Shown in pieces: positions 44,180-52,790 of a DNA stretch of 64,000 bases (position 1 is the first letter of the stretch; the number at the start of each line of letters is the position of its first letter). Both the position numbers and the translations under genes were made by a program. A model generated the notes under the pieces. That model made no database searches. It saw nothing but the letters and a program-made list of their open reading frames with translations, and had not been told where the DNA came from. Source of the stretch: Brevundimonas sp. (lineage in GTDB: Bacteria > Pseudomonadota > Alphaproteobacteria > Caulobacterales > Caulobacteraceae); contig NZ_JAIXTC010000027.1 of the NCBI RefSeq assembly GCF_027484365.1, positions 24,696 through 88,695 of the forward strand. Direction: 5' to 3'.

Positions 44180-44191
44180 TCAACGTATTGA
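44180..44191 (-). promoter_or_regulatory. MarR-type operator candidate 5
   Basis: TCAACGTATTGA (plus strand), identical to copies at 23772 and 34815, 42 bases before the Rieske oxygenase start. The flanks ATTTGA and TTATAT are A/T-rich, as expected for a promoter. Confidence 0.62.
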
Positions 44192-44294
44192 TTATATCCC
44201 TGAGGATCAGGTGTCAATCGCGCGGGGCTCGGGATTCGACGCTACCTCCAAGGGGGAGCGGGGTTTCGGCCGACGAAAGTCGATGCCATTTTTT

Positions 44295-45053
44295 CTAACT
44301 CCGCTCGTCCAGGAATGACTGCATCACAGCGTTGAACGCGGATGGCTTATTGGTCGGCGCGAAATGATCCGCCCCTTCCAGGATCATCAGCCGCCCGCCT
44401 GGGATTTCCTCCTCGAGAGCGCGACCAATCTGTAAAAATAGAGGAGGGGAGGCGTCACCGATGATGATCGACGTCGCGCAACGTATGCGTCGGGCTACTG
44501 GTCGAGCCAGGGGGCGTGACCGGTCAGGGACCGTAAAGCGCAGTGTCTGTACGTTTCTCAATGCCGCTTTCCGAAACAGCGGAGAAAGCTGCGCCCAAGC
44601 TTCCTCGCCGTGCCCGGCAACAATGTACTCTCGGGCGAGGGCCTCTCGGTCGGAGTTCGATACGCGGGCGCTCGGGAACAACGGCGGTGGGCTGCTTGGC
44701 AGCTCGTCTGGCAGGAAACCCTGTTCACGCGCGCCGCCCGGCTCTGCGAGGACAAGGGACTCCACTAGATCCGGAAAGTCCGCCGCCAGATGCAAGGCCA
44801 ATCGGCCGCCGCGCGAGTGGCCAACCACATGGGCGGGTCTTCCGAGACAAACCAAAAGCTCGGCAAGTTGATCGATGTGGCTGTCGGAAGTGATTGTCGT
44901 CGCCATCGGTCGAGGCGCGTTGAAACCGCGAAGCGTTGGCGCACATACAGCCCATCCAGCACGGCGTAAGACACTCACCTGCGGCTGCCAGATCGAGGCA
45001 TCACAGAGCGCGCCGTGAATGAGCAGCACGGGCGCCGTTCGTTCCCGGCTCAT
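44295..45053 (-). CDS. Alpha/beta-hydrolase (esterase/lactonase-like)
   Basis: A ~252-aa cytoplasmic alpha/beta-hydrolase. The oxyanion region is LLIHGALCDASIWQ, the nucleophile Ser is in VGHSRGGRLAL, the acid is probably in IIGDASPP, and the catalytic His is in EGADHFAPTN. No signal peptide is seen. The start may be the ATG at 45053 (MSRERTAP) or 45083; the shorter form fits the family better. In contrast to the exported hydrolase at 23866, it should act on an internal ester, lactone or C-C bond. A perfect 20-bp palindromic operator lies about 100 bases upstream. Confidence 0.8.
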   Translation of the reverse strand: MSRERTAPVLLIHGALCDASIWQPQVSVLRRAGWAVCAPTLRGFNAPRPMATTITSDSHIDQLAELLVCLGRPAHVVGHSRGGRLALHLAADFPDLVESLVLAEPGGAREQGFLPDELPSSPPPLFPSARVSNSDREALAREYIVAGHGEEAWAQLSPLFRKAALRNVQTLRFTVPDRSRPLARPVARRIRCATSIIIGDASPPLFLQIGRALEEEIPGGRLMILEGADHFAPTNKPSAFNAVMQSFLDERS

Positions 45054-45154
45054 CGATACGGCAGCCCGATTTTGCCGATGCAATTGTGAGGCTGGCGGAC
45101 CAAACGTGGCTCCAAACGTAACTCAGTGGTTGGCAGTTTAATCGCCGGAAGGCG

Positions 45155-45174
45155 GTAGTCAACGCGTTGACTAC
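45155..45174 (-). promoter_or_regulatory. MarR-type operator candidate 6: perfect 20-bp palindrome
   Basis: GTAGTCAACGCGTTGACTAC is exactly its own reverse complement and contains the TCAA-N4-TTGA core. It precedes the minus-strand hydrolase and is the most symmetric copy. Confidence 0.68.
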
Positions 45175-45237
45175 CTGTAGCGGTCAGCGCTCAGGGGGCG
45201 GCTTGACGTCGTTGACACCCCAGCGCCGCACAGATAT

Positions 45238-45249
45238 TCAATACATTGA
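45238..45249 (+). promoter_or_regulatory. MarR-type operator candidate 7 with -35-like box
   Basis: TCAATACATTGA, identical to the copy at 37166, running into TTGACG. It lies 165 bases before the ThDP enzyme. With the palindrome at 45155 it shows that both divergent genes carry a site; nothing else is seen in this 360-bp gap. Confidence 0.6.
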
Positions 45250-45413
45250 CGAACCGGGCTGCCTGGTTCGGTGCCAACTAGTCCTCTCACCGGGATCGCG
45301 GGCCAAGTCTAGCTAGCTGCGCCTGCTCGCCAGAGCAGTGCCTTGGCGACGCTCACCGAAACGTTCACGGACCGCCCAGACATCGGGGCTACCAGCTTCT
45401 ACGGATCCAGATC

Positions 45414-47189
45414 ATGCAGAACACCGGCAATGCTACTGAAGAGCTGGAACTCCCGGTCAATCCGGGTGCGGAGCAGGCATTTGGCAGCGATGTAGTGGCC
45501 GATGCGATCCGCGCGACAGGTGTCCCATTCATCGCACTAACGCCAGGCGCGAGCTTTCGAGGCCTGCACGACAGCCTGGTAAACTACCTCGGCAATCGGG
45601 ATCCGCAGATGCTGGTCTGTTTGCATGAAGAGCACGCGGTCGCTTTGGCTCACGGCTACGCCAAGGTGACGGGTGTCCCGCTGGCTGTCGCGCTTCACTC
45701 CAATGTTGGGTTGATGCACGCGACTATGGCGATCTTCAACGCATGGTGCGACCGCATGCCCATGCTGATTATCGGGGCCACCGGTCCCATCGATGCTGCT
45801 AAACGCCGTCCGTGGATTGACTGGATCCATACCGCCCGAGACCAGGGGGCCCTCGTTCGTCCATATGTCAAATGGGACGATCAACCGGCATCGCCCCTGG
45901 CGGCTAGAGAAGCGGTCTGGCGGGGTTTCTGGTTGGCTCGATCAGCGCCGTGCGCACCCGTGTACATCAACCTCGACGTGGAGATGCAGGAGGGAAGGCT
46001 CGCCGCGCCGGTCCCGCCGGCCGATCCCGACCGCTACATGCCGCAGATGACATATTCTCCTGGCCAAGCAGAGGTCGAACGGCTGGAGACCTTACTGTCC
46101 GACGCGCAACGCCCCCTGATTTTGTTCGGGCGTGGGTCTCGTGACCCCAAAGCCTGGGCGGCGCGAGTAGCAGTCGCGGAGCGCTTCGGCGCCAAGGTCA
46201 TGACTGACATTAAGGTCGGCGCTACCTTCCCGACCGATCACCCGCTTCACGCCATCCCGCCGAGCACCTTCCCTTCGACCGAAGGGGGGCGCTTGATCCG
46301 AGAGGCTGATTTGCTGGTCAGCTTCGACTGGGTCGACTTGGAAGGGACGTTGAAGACCGCTTGGGGTGATCAGACACGGGCCCAGCAGGTCGTGCAGATC
46401 ACGTTGGACCACCACGTTCACAACGGCTGGAGCACGGACCACCAGGCGCTCGCGGCCGTCGACATGTTTGTCGCCGCTGATCCTGACTTGACGGCTCTGG
46501 CGCTGGCGGCCACAGCCGAACTTGCCGCTACGGCGGGCTACGTTTTGAGCGAACCAGCGCAGACGCCGCTCGCCGGGAAAGCCGACGTCGCGAAGGTTGC
46601 AAGCGCGCTGTGGCAAGCTTGCGAAGACCGGGATGTGAGCCTGCTGCACCTCCCGATTTCGTGGGACGGGGGATTCTGGCCATTCCGCCACCCTCTGGAT
46701 TTTATCGGCGGAGAGGGCGGAGCTGGCATCGGCGCGGGCCCAGGCGTGGCCATTGGCGCGGCCTTGGCGCTGCGCGGTAGCGGTCGCCTACCCATCGCCG
46801 TGACCGGCGATGGCGACTTCATCATGGGCTGCAACGCCATATGGACTGCCACTCACTACCGCATCCCGCTGCTCATGATCATCCTCAACAACAAATCGTT
46901 CTTCAACGACGAGGTTCATCAGGAGCGCGTGGCCCGTATGCGTGGCCGCCCCCATGAGAACCGCTGGATCGGCCAGAGGTTGGACGATCCTGAGATCAGC
47001 ATCGTCCAACTTGCCTCAGCTCAGGGCGCGACCACCTTTGGTCCGGTGGACCAAGCAGCCGATTTGCTTGGGGTTTTCGCTGCCGCGATCGCCGCGGTGG
47101 ATCGAGGCGAGGTCGTCGTTGTCGATGTACGCATCCCGGCGGAATACCTAGCGAGCATCGCGGACTCGATGACGACTCTGAAGGCCTAG
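45414..47189 (+). CDS. Thiamine-diphosphate-dependent enzyme (acetolactate synthase/benzoylformate decarboxylase-like)
   Basis: A 591-aa three-domain ThDP enzyme. The N-terminal Pyr domain has the cofactor-activating Glu in CLHEEHAVALAHGYAK (near residue 82). A central domain (RPLILFGRGSRDPKAW) follows. The C-terminal PP domain has the ThDP/Mg motif starting GDGDFIMGCNA and ending in NN about 25 residues later. The family contains carboligases and 2-oxo-acid decarboxylases. With a GMC alcohol oxidase, an aldehyde dehydrogenase and a Rieske oxygenase in the same regulon, decarboxylation of an arylglyoxylate to an aldehyde is an attractive guess, not proven. Confidence 0.88.
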   Translation: MQNTGNATEELELPVNPGAEQAFGSDVVADAIRATGVPFIALTPGASFRGLHDSLVNYLGNRDPQMLVCLHEEHAVALAHGYAKVTGVPLAVALHSNVGLMHATMAIFNAWCDRMPMLIIGATGPIDAAKRRPWIDWIHTARDQGALVRPYVKWDDQPASPLAAREAVWRGFWLARSAPCAPVYINLDVEMQEGRLAAPVPPADPDRYMPQMTYSPGQAEVERLETLLSDAQRPLILFGRGSRDPKAWAARVAVAERFGAKVMTDIKVGATFPTDHPLHAIPPSTFPSTEGGRLIREADLLVSFDWVDLEGTLKTAWGDQTRAQQVVQITLDHHVHNGWSTDHQALAAVDMFVAADPDLTALALAATAELAATAGYVLSEPAQTPLAGKADVAKVASALWQACEDRDVSLLHLPISWDGGFWPFRHPLDFIGGEGGAGIGAGPGVAIGAALALRGSGRLPIAVTGDGDFIMGCNAIWTATHYRIPLLMIILNNKSFFNDEVHQERVARMRGRPHENRWIGQRLDDPEISIVQLASAQGATTFGPVDQAADLLGVFAAAIAAVDRGEVVVVDVRIPAEYLASIADSMTTLKA

Positions 47190-47782
47190 ACGGGGCTACA
47201 CGGTCAAGTCGGCTGCTGCCGCCCGATGCGCTTCGTGAAATGCCGCTTAGGCGCAAACCTCAGTTCGAGGGAGCGTCTGTGCGACACGTCACCTCGGTTG
47301 AGATGCCCAACCCTCAAGACGAATTCTGACACGGGCAGTAATCGGGCCGGTATTTGTTTCGGCTCGCTCCCGCGTCCTCGCTGACAATTCGGGCTGGTCC
47401 GTCGCCACCGCGACATGGCGTCAAGGTCAACCGGATCGAGAGCAACGACCTGACGCTCCCGGTCAACATCACTAACTCTAGCGATTAGCTCCGCGTCATA
47501 CGATCCGAAAGCCGAAAAACGGACAGGATTGGGCTGCTTCAGCACCTGACAGGCTTAGACTCCCAAGACGTGCTCAAACTTTATTTTCGTCAGAAAGCTA
47601 AATTGTTTGCGGCCCATAAGGTGATGACTCGCAATCGGAAAATGATCAGAAATTAGGCTTGAATGGATGCTCGCGATTCACGTCTGTTGGGAAGCTTCCG
47701 ATTTCACTTGCCAACTTCGCGAGTCCGCCCCCCTATAACCCCTCTTCCGCACGGTGTTCCTTTCAATGGAGACGTGCGTCCG
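47190..47782. other. Intergenic region between gallate island and defence-like island
   Basis: No convincing gene is seen in about 590 bp. It holds REP-like repeat copy D and an A/T-rich stretch around 47570-47660. A short open stretch ending at a TAG near 47488 (reading VNRIESNDLTLPVN) looks faintly coding and could be a gene remnant. Confidence 0.5.
47231..47280. repeat. Intergenic REP-like repeat, copy D
   Basis: A diverged copy (GAAATGCCGCTTAGGCGCAAA) of the element seen at 2035, 10661 and 21620. Confidence 0.4.
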
Positions 47783-48040
47783 ATGAACCTCTTCAAAAAG
47801 CAGTCCGTCCCCACACCCTCGCCGGTGAAGCCGACGCATGTCGTCATCGTCGAGCTTTGGAAGATCAAGGTGCACGCCGAAGGATGGGGCATCCCCGCCG
47901 CCGTGGTGATCATCTCCCTGATGATCTTTCTGTTCGCCCTCGGAAGTGCGGCCGGCAGCAGGATGTTCACAAACGCCACCAACAACGTCCTCGGCATCGA
48001 GCAGACCGCCCCTGCCGTCCCGGACCGGCCGCCTAGTTAG
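47783..48040 (+). CDS. Small single-pass membrane protein
   Basis: An 85-aa protein starting MNLFKKQSVPTPSPVKPTHV, with one hydrophobic helix at about residues 38-60 (IPAAVVIISLMIFLFALGSA) and a short Pro-rich tail. I do not recognise the family. The ATG at 47783 is preferred; the frame is open further upstream without a sensible start context. It stands alone between the two islands, and no link to either is visible. Confidence 0.5.
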   Translation: MNLFKKQSVPTPSPVKPTHVVIVELWKIKVHAEGWGIPAAVVIISLMIFLFALGSAAGSRMFTNATNNVLGIEQTAPAVPDRPPS

Positions 48041-48838
48041 TTGGAACGCGGTGTTGTGAGCCGCACTTAGTTTGACCCACGCCCCAGCGGCTAGGCACCG
48101 GGAGCGCGCTCGACAATGCCATCCACCACGATGGCAGCGTTCCCAGTCGGCTCCGCCGCGACAGGTGCCGGCGGGGCATCAGGCGCAGCCGGCTGTGACA
48201 GATCGCGAAAAACGAACGCCACGACCCCGGACTTTCGGGCTTGCGCATTCGGCAGGGTCCTCGGATCACGCGCGATGTGCGCTACGGCCGGCGACATAGG
48301 CGAACTCGGCGGCCTATCGGGTGCTAGGTCGCAAATATGGCCGGCGTAAACCCGCCCCCGGCGTGTAAGACGATCATCAGTTTTGCTAGACGAGCACATC
48401 TCACCCCCTCCCATCGAGGAATTCGAACTCGTGTTGAGGCTGCCGTGATCTCGATCTCAGTCGTTCGCTTCGACGCCTTCGCCGGTTACGCCCGCGCGCC
48501 CATGGCCCGCGTCGCTGCAGAGGAGCTAGCTGTACGAGCAGGACTGCGGACTCATTCTTGGAATGATCTTGCGAGACCGGACAGACAATGATTTCGGTCA
48601 TTTGGTCTTTGCCCAAAATCAGCGGCGACGATATCGCAATGTCGACGTTGGCTTTTCTCACACTCGGCATGCTGCGGAGACGACGCTTCGCGAGGCGATG
48701 GATGCCGCAACGGGAGCGCCGCCGGAGGATCATTATCAGGGTGACGAACAAGGCGATCCTGTAGACTTTTTCGCGCTCATCCGCCTCCACGGGCGCCGTG
48801 GAGGCGCAGTCGCAATCGGGTTTCGTTCTGCAGGGTTG
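48041..48838. other. Long intergenic region with no certain gene
   Basis: About 800 bp without a confident gene. A minus-strand open frame at 48091-48297 (68 aa, Ala/Pro-rich, ending DGIVERAPGA) has GC-rich third positions and could be a small protein, but it has no recognisable domain. The rest shows nothing convincing. Confidence 0.4.
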
Positions 48839-49573
48839 ATGCCAATGCCGTGTCTAATCTGCGGTGACGAGACGACTGTTCGCTCGCACATCATTCCAAG
48901 GGCGTTGATCCATGCGATGAAGCGGCCCGGTCGCAGTCTGGTGATGAATCGCCGCGGCGACACGGGTTGGGTCGAATGCCAGTCCGGCGCCGTCGATACC
49001 CGACTGCTTTGCGAACGTCATGAAGCTCGCCTCGGGGTGTTCGACGCCTATGCCGTGAAACTTTGCAAGACGATCAAGCGGGAGATCGATGCCGGTCAAC
49101 TGGTGATCGACGTGTCCAACCCCGAGCCCGGTCGTTTGGTCGCGTTTGCCGCCTCAGTCGTCTGGCGCTATGCGGCGTCTCGCAGCGACTTGGCTCCGCA
49201 ACGCGCCCTGGGGGTCTACGCCCGGCGCATCGAACGTCTGCTGTTCTATGACGAGCCGTTCGATCCACCGCTTCTCGTTTCGCTCAACGCCTATCGGCTG
49301 GACGGCCCTGAGATCATGAACATGGGTGCCTATCCGCACCTTTACTCAGAACTGGATCGCCGCTTCCGGCGCTTCATCGTCTGCGGCGTCATCTTCGACC
49401 TGATGCTCGACAATCGCGGTCCGCCACCGCCTATGGCGACGCTCACGGTGAATGACCGGAGCGGCTTCACCCTGTTCGACGATTTTCCCGCCAAGGTCAT
49501 GCGCGAGCCAAAACTCGCCACAGCCTTGGCGGCGATGACCTTGCCGCGAAGGCCTTATCGCAGGCGCCCCTAG
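48839..49573 (+). CDS. HNH-like nuclease domain protein
   Basis: A 244-aa protein. It starts MPMPCLICGDETTVRSHIIPRAL, an HNH-type zinc/nuclease start with CxxC and SHIIPR, and LLCERHEARLG follows at about residue 60 with a second Cys/His pair. The remainder is helical and unassigned (KLCKTIKREIDAG, VVWRYAASRSDL). Many such proteins occur in defence islands. The ATG at 48839 opens directly into the zinc motif; the longer frame from 48563 shows no homology-like features. It is convergent with the methyltransferase gene at 49844. Confidence 0.6.
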   Translation: MPMPCLICGDETTVRSHIIPRALIHAMKRPGRSLVMNRRGDTGWVECQSGAVDTRLLCERHEARLGVFDAYAVKLCKTIKREIDAGQLVIDVSNPEPGRLVAFAASVVWRYAASRSDLAPQRALGVYARRIERLLFYDEPFDPPLLVSLNAYRLDGPEIMNMGAYPHLYSELDRRFRRFIVCGVIFDLMLDNRGPPPPMATLTVNDRSGFTLFDDFPAKVMREPKLATALAAMTLPRRPYRRRP

Positions 49574-49843
49574 CCGCCTGATCGATAAGGATGGCCGCTT
49601 GGAGCCAGCGCGGCTCGATGCTCCACCCTTGCAAACGGCGGCGTCAGTCCGTTGCTGCGCCGGCGCTCTGCAGGAACTGCCTGATGGCCGTCTGGAGCGT
49701 TCACCCTTGGGTCGGGAGGTCACGCCGACTATCGCCGCCGCCGGGACGTCGGCGAACCGCTGCCGCTGGAGGAGTTCCGATGAGGTCCGATTCAGACTCT
49801 CGCTGACCCTGTGAGCGTTAGCTCTTGAGCGCTCGCTCGAACC

Positions 49844-50962
49844 TCAAGCGAGATCTTGGCTTTTGAGGGCTGTCCGAAGTGAGTCAAGGAAACCAGCGAG
49901 GTAAGACAGCCTGCTGTCCGTCGCGCGATCGACAAACCCCCGCAGTGCCCGAGATGAGATCGGTGCCCATTCGAAGCAGCCCTCGGATAGTCGCCCGAGC
50001 CGCGCATCGCTAGGCGCTTCCGAAAGCATCACGGCCTGACGCCGCCCCTTGCCGTCGCCCCAAGCCGCGATCGGCCAAGGCGTGCGGTTGGGCATATCGA
50101 ATCCCGGCGCAGAGAATGGGCCCGGATTCTTTAACCGGCCCCCGAGCCACTCAAGCACGGGAGGCGATACAGCGTTCCCTACCAGTCGCCACCTTTGGCG
50201 AGCCGGAGCAGCTTTTGACCAACCCACAGGGAAGCCTTGGATGCGCTCAGCGGTCTCGATCGTGGGTAATCGCACCTCGCCCGAAGGCATCAATACAGCC
50301 GGCGGAGACGGGATGCCAATTGCCGAGCCTGACTTGATGGGCGGCAGAGCGTCCGAGGTTAGACCATGCCCGAACCGCCCCTCGGTCCAGTAAAAGCCGA
50401 TCGGAAAGTCTTGAGACAGGGGTGGGGAGGCTGGCATGGGCCCGTGGTCGCTCAGCAAGACCTCGCGAGGATCGTCGACCCTGGATGCGAGAAAATAGAA
50501 GCGGCGCCGACGCTGGGGCAGGCCAAATGCGCGCGAGTCCAGTATCCTGTACGCCCAGCGATAGCCGAGGCGCTCGGCTTCGTGCATCACATACGCTAGC
50601 ACCCGACCGCCGTGCACGAACCGGATCGACTGAACGTTCTCAAGCAATAGCCGATCAGGACGTACGGCTTCGGCCAGCCGAAACATGTGTCGAACCAGCC
50701 CGCTTTTCTCGCCGCCGAGGCCGCGCTGACCTCCGACGATCGAAACATCCTGACAGGGGAAGCCGGCAACCAGCAGCGCCGCCTGTCGGAGATCCTCCGG
50801 ACGCACTAGGCCGACGTCGTCCACCCTCGGCACTGTCGGATATCGAAAATCGAGGACAGCCTGGGCTGCGGGATCGATCTCGTTCATCAGCGCGAACTCG
50901 GCTGTGCCCATCAGACCCAGCTCGAAGCCACCGATGCCACTGAACAGACTGACGGCGCGCAT
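49844..50962 (-). CDS. DNA (cytosine-5) methyltransferase
   Basis: A 372-aa C5-cytosine methyltransferase with all key motifs: I (SLFSGIGGFELGL), IV (AGFPCQDVS, catalytic Cys in PCQ), VI (LLLENVQSI), VIII (GLPQRRRRFYFLA), IX/X (AERIQGFP and RLVGNAVSPPV). About 90 residues follow motif X. The start at 50962 overlaps the previous stop (TGATG). It is the last gene of a coupled four-gene unit with a kinase, a receiver protein and an unknown protein. It should methylate an unknown target and protect the host DNA. Confidence 0.92.
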   Translation of the reverse strand: MRAVSLFSGIGGFELGLMGTAEFALMNEIDPAAQAVLDFRYPTVPRVDDVGLVRPEDLRQAALLVAGFPCQDVSIVGGQRGLGGEKSGLVRHMFRLAEAVRPDRLLLENVQSIRFVHGGRVLAYVMHEAERLGYRWAYRILDSRAFGLPQRRRRFYFLASRVDDPREVLLSDHGPMPASPPLSQDFPIGFYWTEGRFGHGLTSDALPPIKSGSAIGIPSPPAVLMPSGEVRLPTIETAERIQGFPVGWSKAAPARQRWRLVGNAVSPPVLEWLGGRLKNPGPFSAPGFDMPNRTPWPIAAWGDGKGRRQAVMLSEAPSDARLGRLSEGCFEWAPISSRALRGFVDRATDSRLSYLAGFLDSLRTALKSQDLA

Positions 50963-51690
50963 CAGAGTGCGAGGTTCGCGGCGAGCTTGTCCTGCATGCC
51001 GCGCAGAGGGAGTCTTGCCGCTTTCGCCGAGGCCACGAAGCATGTCGCAGACGCTTCAAGCCGACTCTTCTGTCCCTGATAGTGCCGGTGCAGCGCGGCC
51101 TTGATCCCTAGCTTTTGTGATGTCGCAGGCCAGCTCCTTGGCCAAAGATCCAGAAGCACCTGCTCAAGGATGTCGGTCGGCGTGAATATGAGGCTCGGCA
51201 ATCGGGGCAGATCGGAAAACGCTTGGCTGTACTGAAAGTGGGCGAACGGGTGGTGCGCGGCCCCGCCGTGCTCATCCACTCCGCCCCGGCAGACGTCGTA
51301 GTGGAACTCCTTCAATCCCTGACCGTCCGGCTGCAGGTACTCGACGTTTACGCCGCCGCCATGCACTTCGAACCGGCCTTCCTCAGCTGGCACCCTGCGA
51401 ATCTTCCACTCGAATCCGACTTCGGCATAGAGAGCGGCGGCATCATTGCGATCGCCCTTGTACTCTCTCGAAATCTTCGTCTTCAGCGGGGCCTTCAGAC
51501 CGAACTTAAATACATTCGGGTCCTGATCGAGCCAGCGCCCCGTGGGTGGCTTCGCCATGGCGATCAAGGTTCGCTTGCTGTAGTCGAAGGCGGCGATCGA
51601 TGACGGGTCGAGGCAGGATTTCGCGTTCTCCACCAACGTCGCCAAGGTGCGAACTTCCGTCTCCGCAGAGACCGTCAGGTAGAAGGTCAA
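50962..51690 (-). CDS. Unrecognised protein in methyltransferase/kinase operon
   Basis: A 242-aa soluble protein with no family I recognise. It appears to start with TTG at 51690, overlapping the receiver gene stop (TTGA), so it is translationally coupled. Visible features are an alpha/beta composition, a central FEWKIRRVPAEEGRFEVHGG region, an HGGAAHHPFAHFQY stretch rich in His that could bind metal, and a basic C-terminal tail of Lys/Arg helices. Given its place between a receiver and a cytosine methyltransferase, it may be the nuclease or another effector, but no nuclease motif is certain. Confidence 0.7.
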   Translation of the reverse strand: MTFYLTVSAETEVRTLATLVENAKSCLDPSSIAAFDYSKRTLIAMAKPPTGRWLDQDPNVFKFGLKAPLKTKISREYKGDRNDAAALYAEVGFEWKIRRVPAEEGRFEVHGGGVNVEYLQPDGQGLKEFHYDVCRGGVDEHGGAAHHPFAHFQYSQAFSDLPRLPSLIFTPTDILEQVLLDLWPRSWPATSQKLGIKAALHRHYQGQKSRLEASATCFVASAKAARLPLRGMQDKLAANLAL

Positions 51691-52790
51691 GCAGCACCGC
51701 CGCCACGGTCATCGGGATCGACCATTTCCTTCAGCCAGCGCGGTCCTTCATTGATCGTCGCGCGGGACATCCAGGGTTGAAGGCATTCGGCAGGCCAGCC
51801 TCGCGGGTTGACCCGCACGGCGTCCGCGGCGGAGGTGATGCCGACCTCGGCCAAGGTTATGTCGTAGGTCACGACAGGATCATCGACGGTCAGCAGATCC
51901 TCCGGTCTCAGTCCTTCGCACCACGCCGGGATTTCTGAGCTGCTTGAAGCCGCTGCAAGCGCGTCGAGTGCCGGAGTCCACCAGCGGCGAGTGACGAGTT
52001 GTGAAAGCGGCCCTGTGTATCTGCAGGCTGCCAAGGCCGGCGTGGCCTCAATCGCCATGTCCAGCGCCTCGGCCTTGATTCCGAGGAATGCGGCGGCGTG
52101 ATTGTCGGAAACGAACAGGCCGGGGAAAGCAAGCGCGCGCTGGAGCAGCCAGACGATAATCGTGACCGGCCCGCGTTGCGGCGTCGGCTGGTTCGCCGCA
52201 TCCTCGGTGACGGGGGGACGCGCCTCCCGAATGGCGTCTTCGGCCAACGCAATCCATTCGGCACGATCATTCAGGCCGAGGTAGGTTTTGACTTCAACGA
52301 AACTGGTGCCGCCTTCCCCAAACTCTTGGTAGGCGCGCTCGTAGGCGCTGGCCAGATCCTCAACCTTGGCTTTCAGCTCCGGATCACTCTTGTAGAAGAG
52401 CCATTCCACATCGAGCGTGCGTCCCATTTGAGGCTCGTGATCGATGAAGCTCGCGGCCACCGGCCGCCAGGCGCCGACGGCTGGGACCTCGTCCGCGAAG
52501 ACGCCAGGTGCATTGGTCAGGATCGCCATGCTGGGCAACCGGCGCTTCACGCGTCTCGCCCAAGCCCGCATCGTCATCACAAGGCTGGCACCGTCTACCG
52601 CGTGCGGAGGCGTCCTTTTCTCGGCCTCCCACAGCTCCTCATCGACTAGGATCAGGTCCCAGTCTTCGGCAAGCGCATCGAGAAAGGCCTCATCTGACGG
52701 CTCGGTCACGGTCAAATCGTGCCCGTTGCCTACGAGCGCTTCTGCCGCCTGCAGCGAAAGGTCGTCGTCTATGATCCATACTCGGCTCAT
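51687..52790 (-). CDS. Response-regulator-like protein with unknown output region
   Basis: A 367-aa protein. The N-terminal receiver domain has the acidic pocket in VWIIDDDLS (residues 4-12) and the phospho-acceptor Asp in DLILVDEELW (residue ~50). A Thr stands in the SMAILTN strand. The usual Lys of strand 5 seems to be replaced (FIDHEP). After about 140 residues comes a ~220-aa region without a recognisable DNA-binding domain, containing GPVTIIVWLLQRAL and a Trp-rich tail. The ATG at 52790 overlaps the kinase stop (ATGA), so it is the cognate partner of the kinase. The output function is unknown. Confidence 0.72.
   Translation of the reverse strand: MSRVWIIDDDLSLQAAEALVGNGHDLTVTEPSDEAFLDALAEDWDLILVDEELWEAEKRTPPHAVDGASLVMTMRAWARRVKRRLPSMAILTNAPGVFADEVPAVGAWRPVAASFIDHEPQMGRTLDVEWLFYKSDPELKAKVEDLASAYERAYQEFGEGGTSFVEVKTYLGLNDRAEWIALAEDAIREARPPVTEDAANQPTPQRGPVTIIVWLLQRALAFPGLFVSDNHAAAFLGIKAEALDMAIEATPALAACRYTGPLSQLVTRRWWTPALDALAAASSSSEIPAWCEGLRPEDLLTVDDPVVTYDITLAEVGITSAADAVRVNPRGWPAECLQPWMSRATINEGPRWLKEMVDPDDRGGGAA

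Noticed and set aside
47204..47545. Minus-strand 113-aa open frame after the ThDP gene
   Set aside because: No start context, no recognisable features, and it overlaps a repeat; the region is treated as intergenic.
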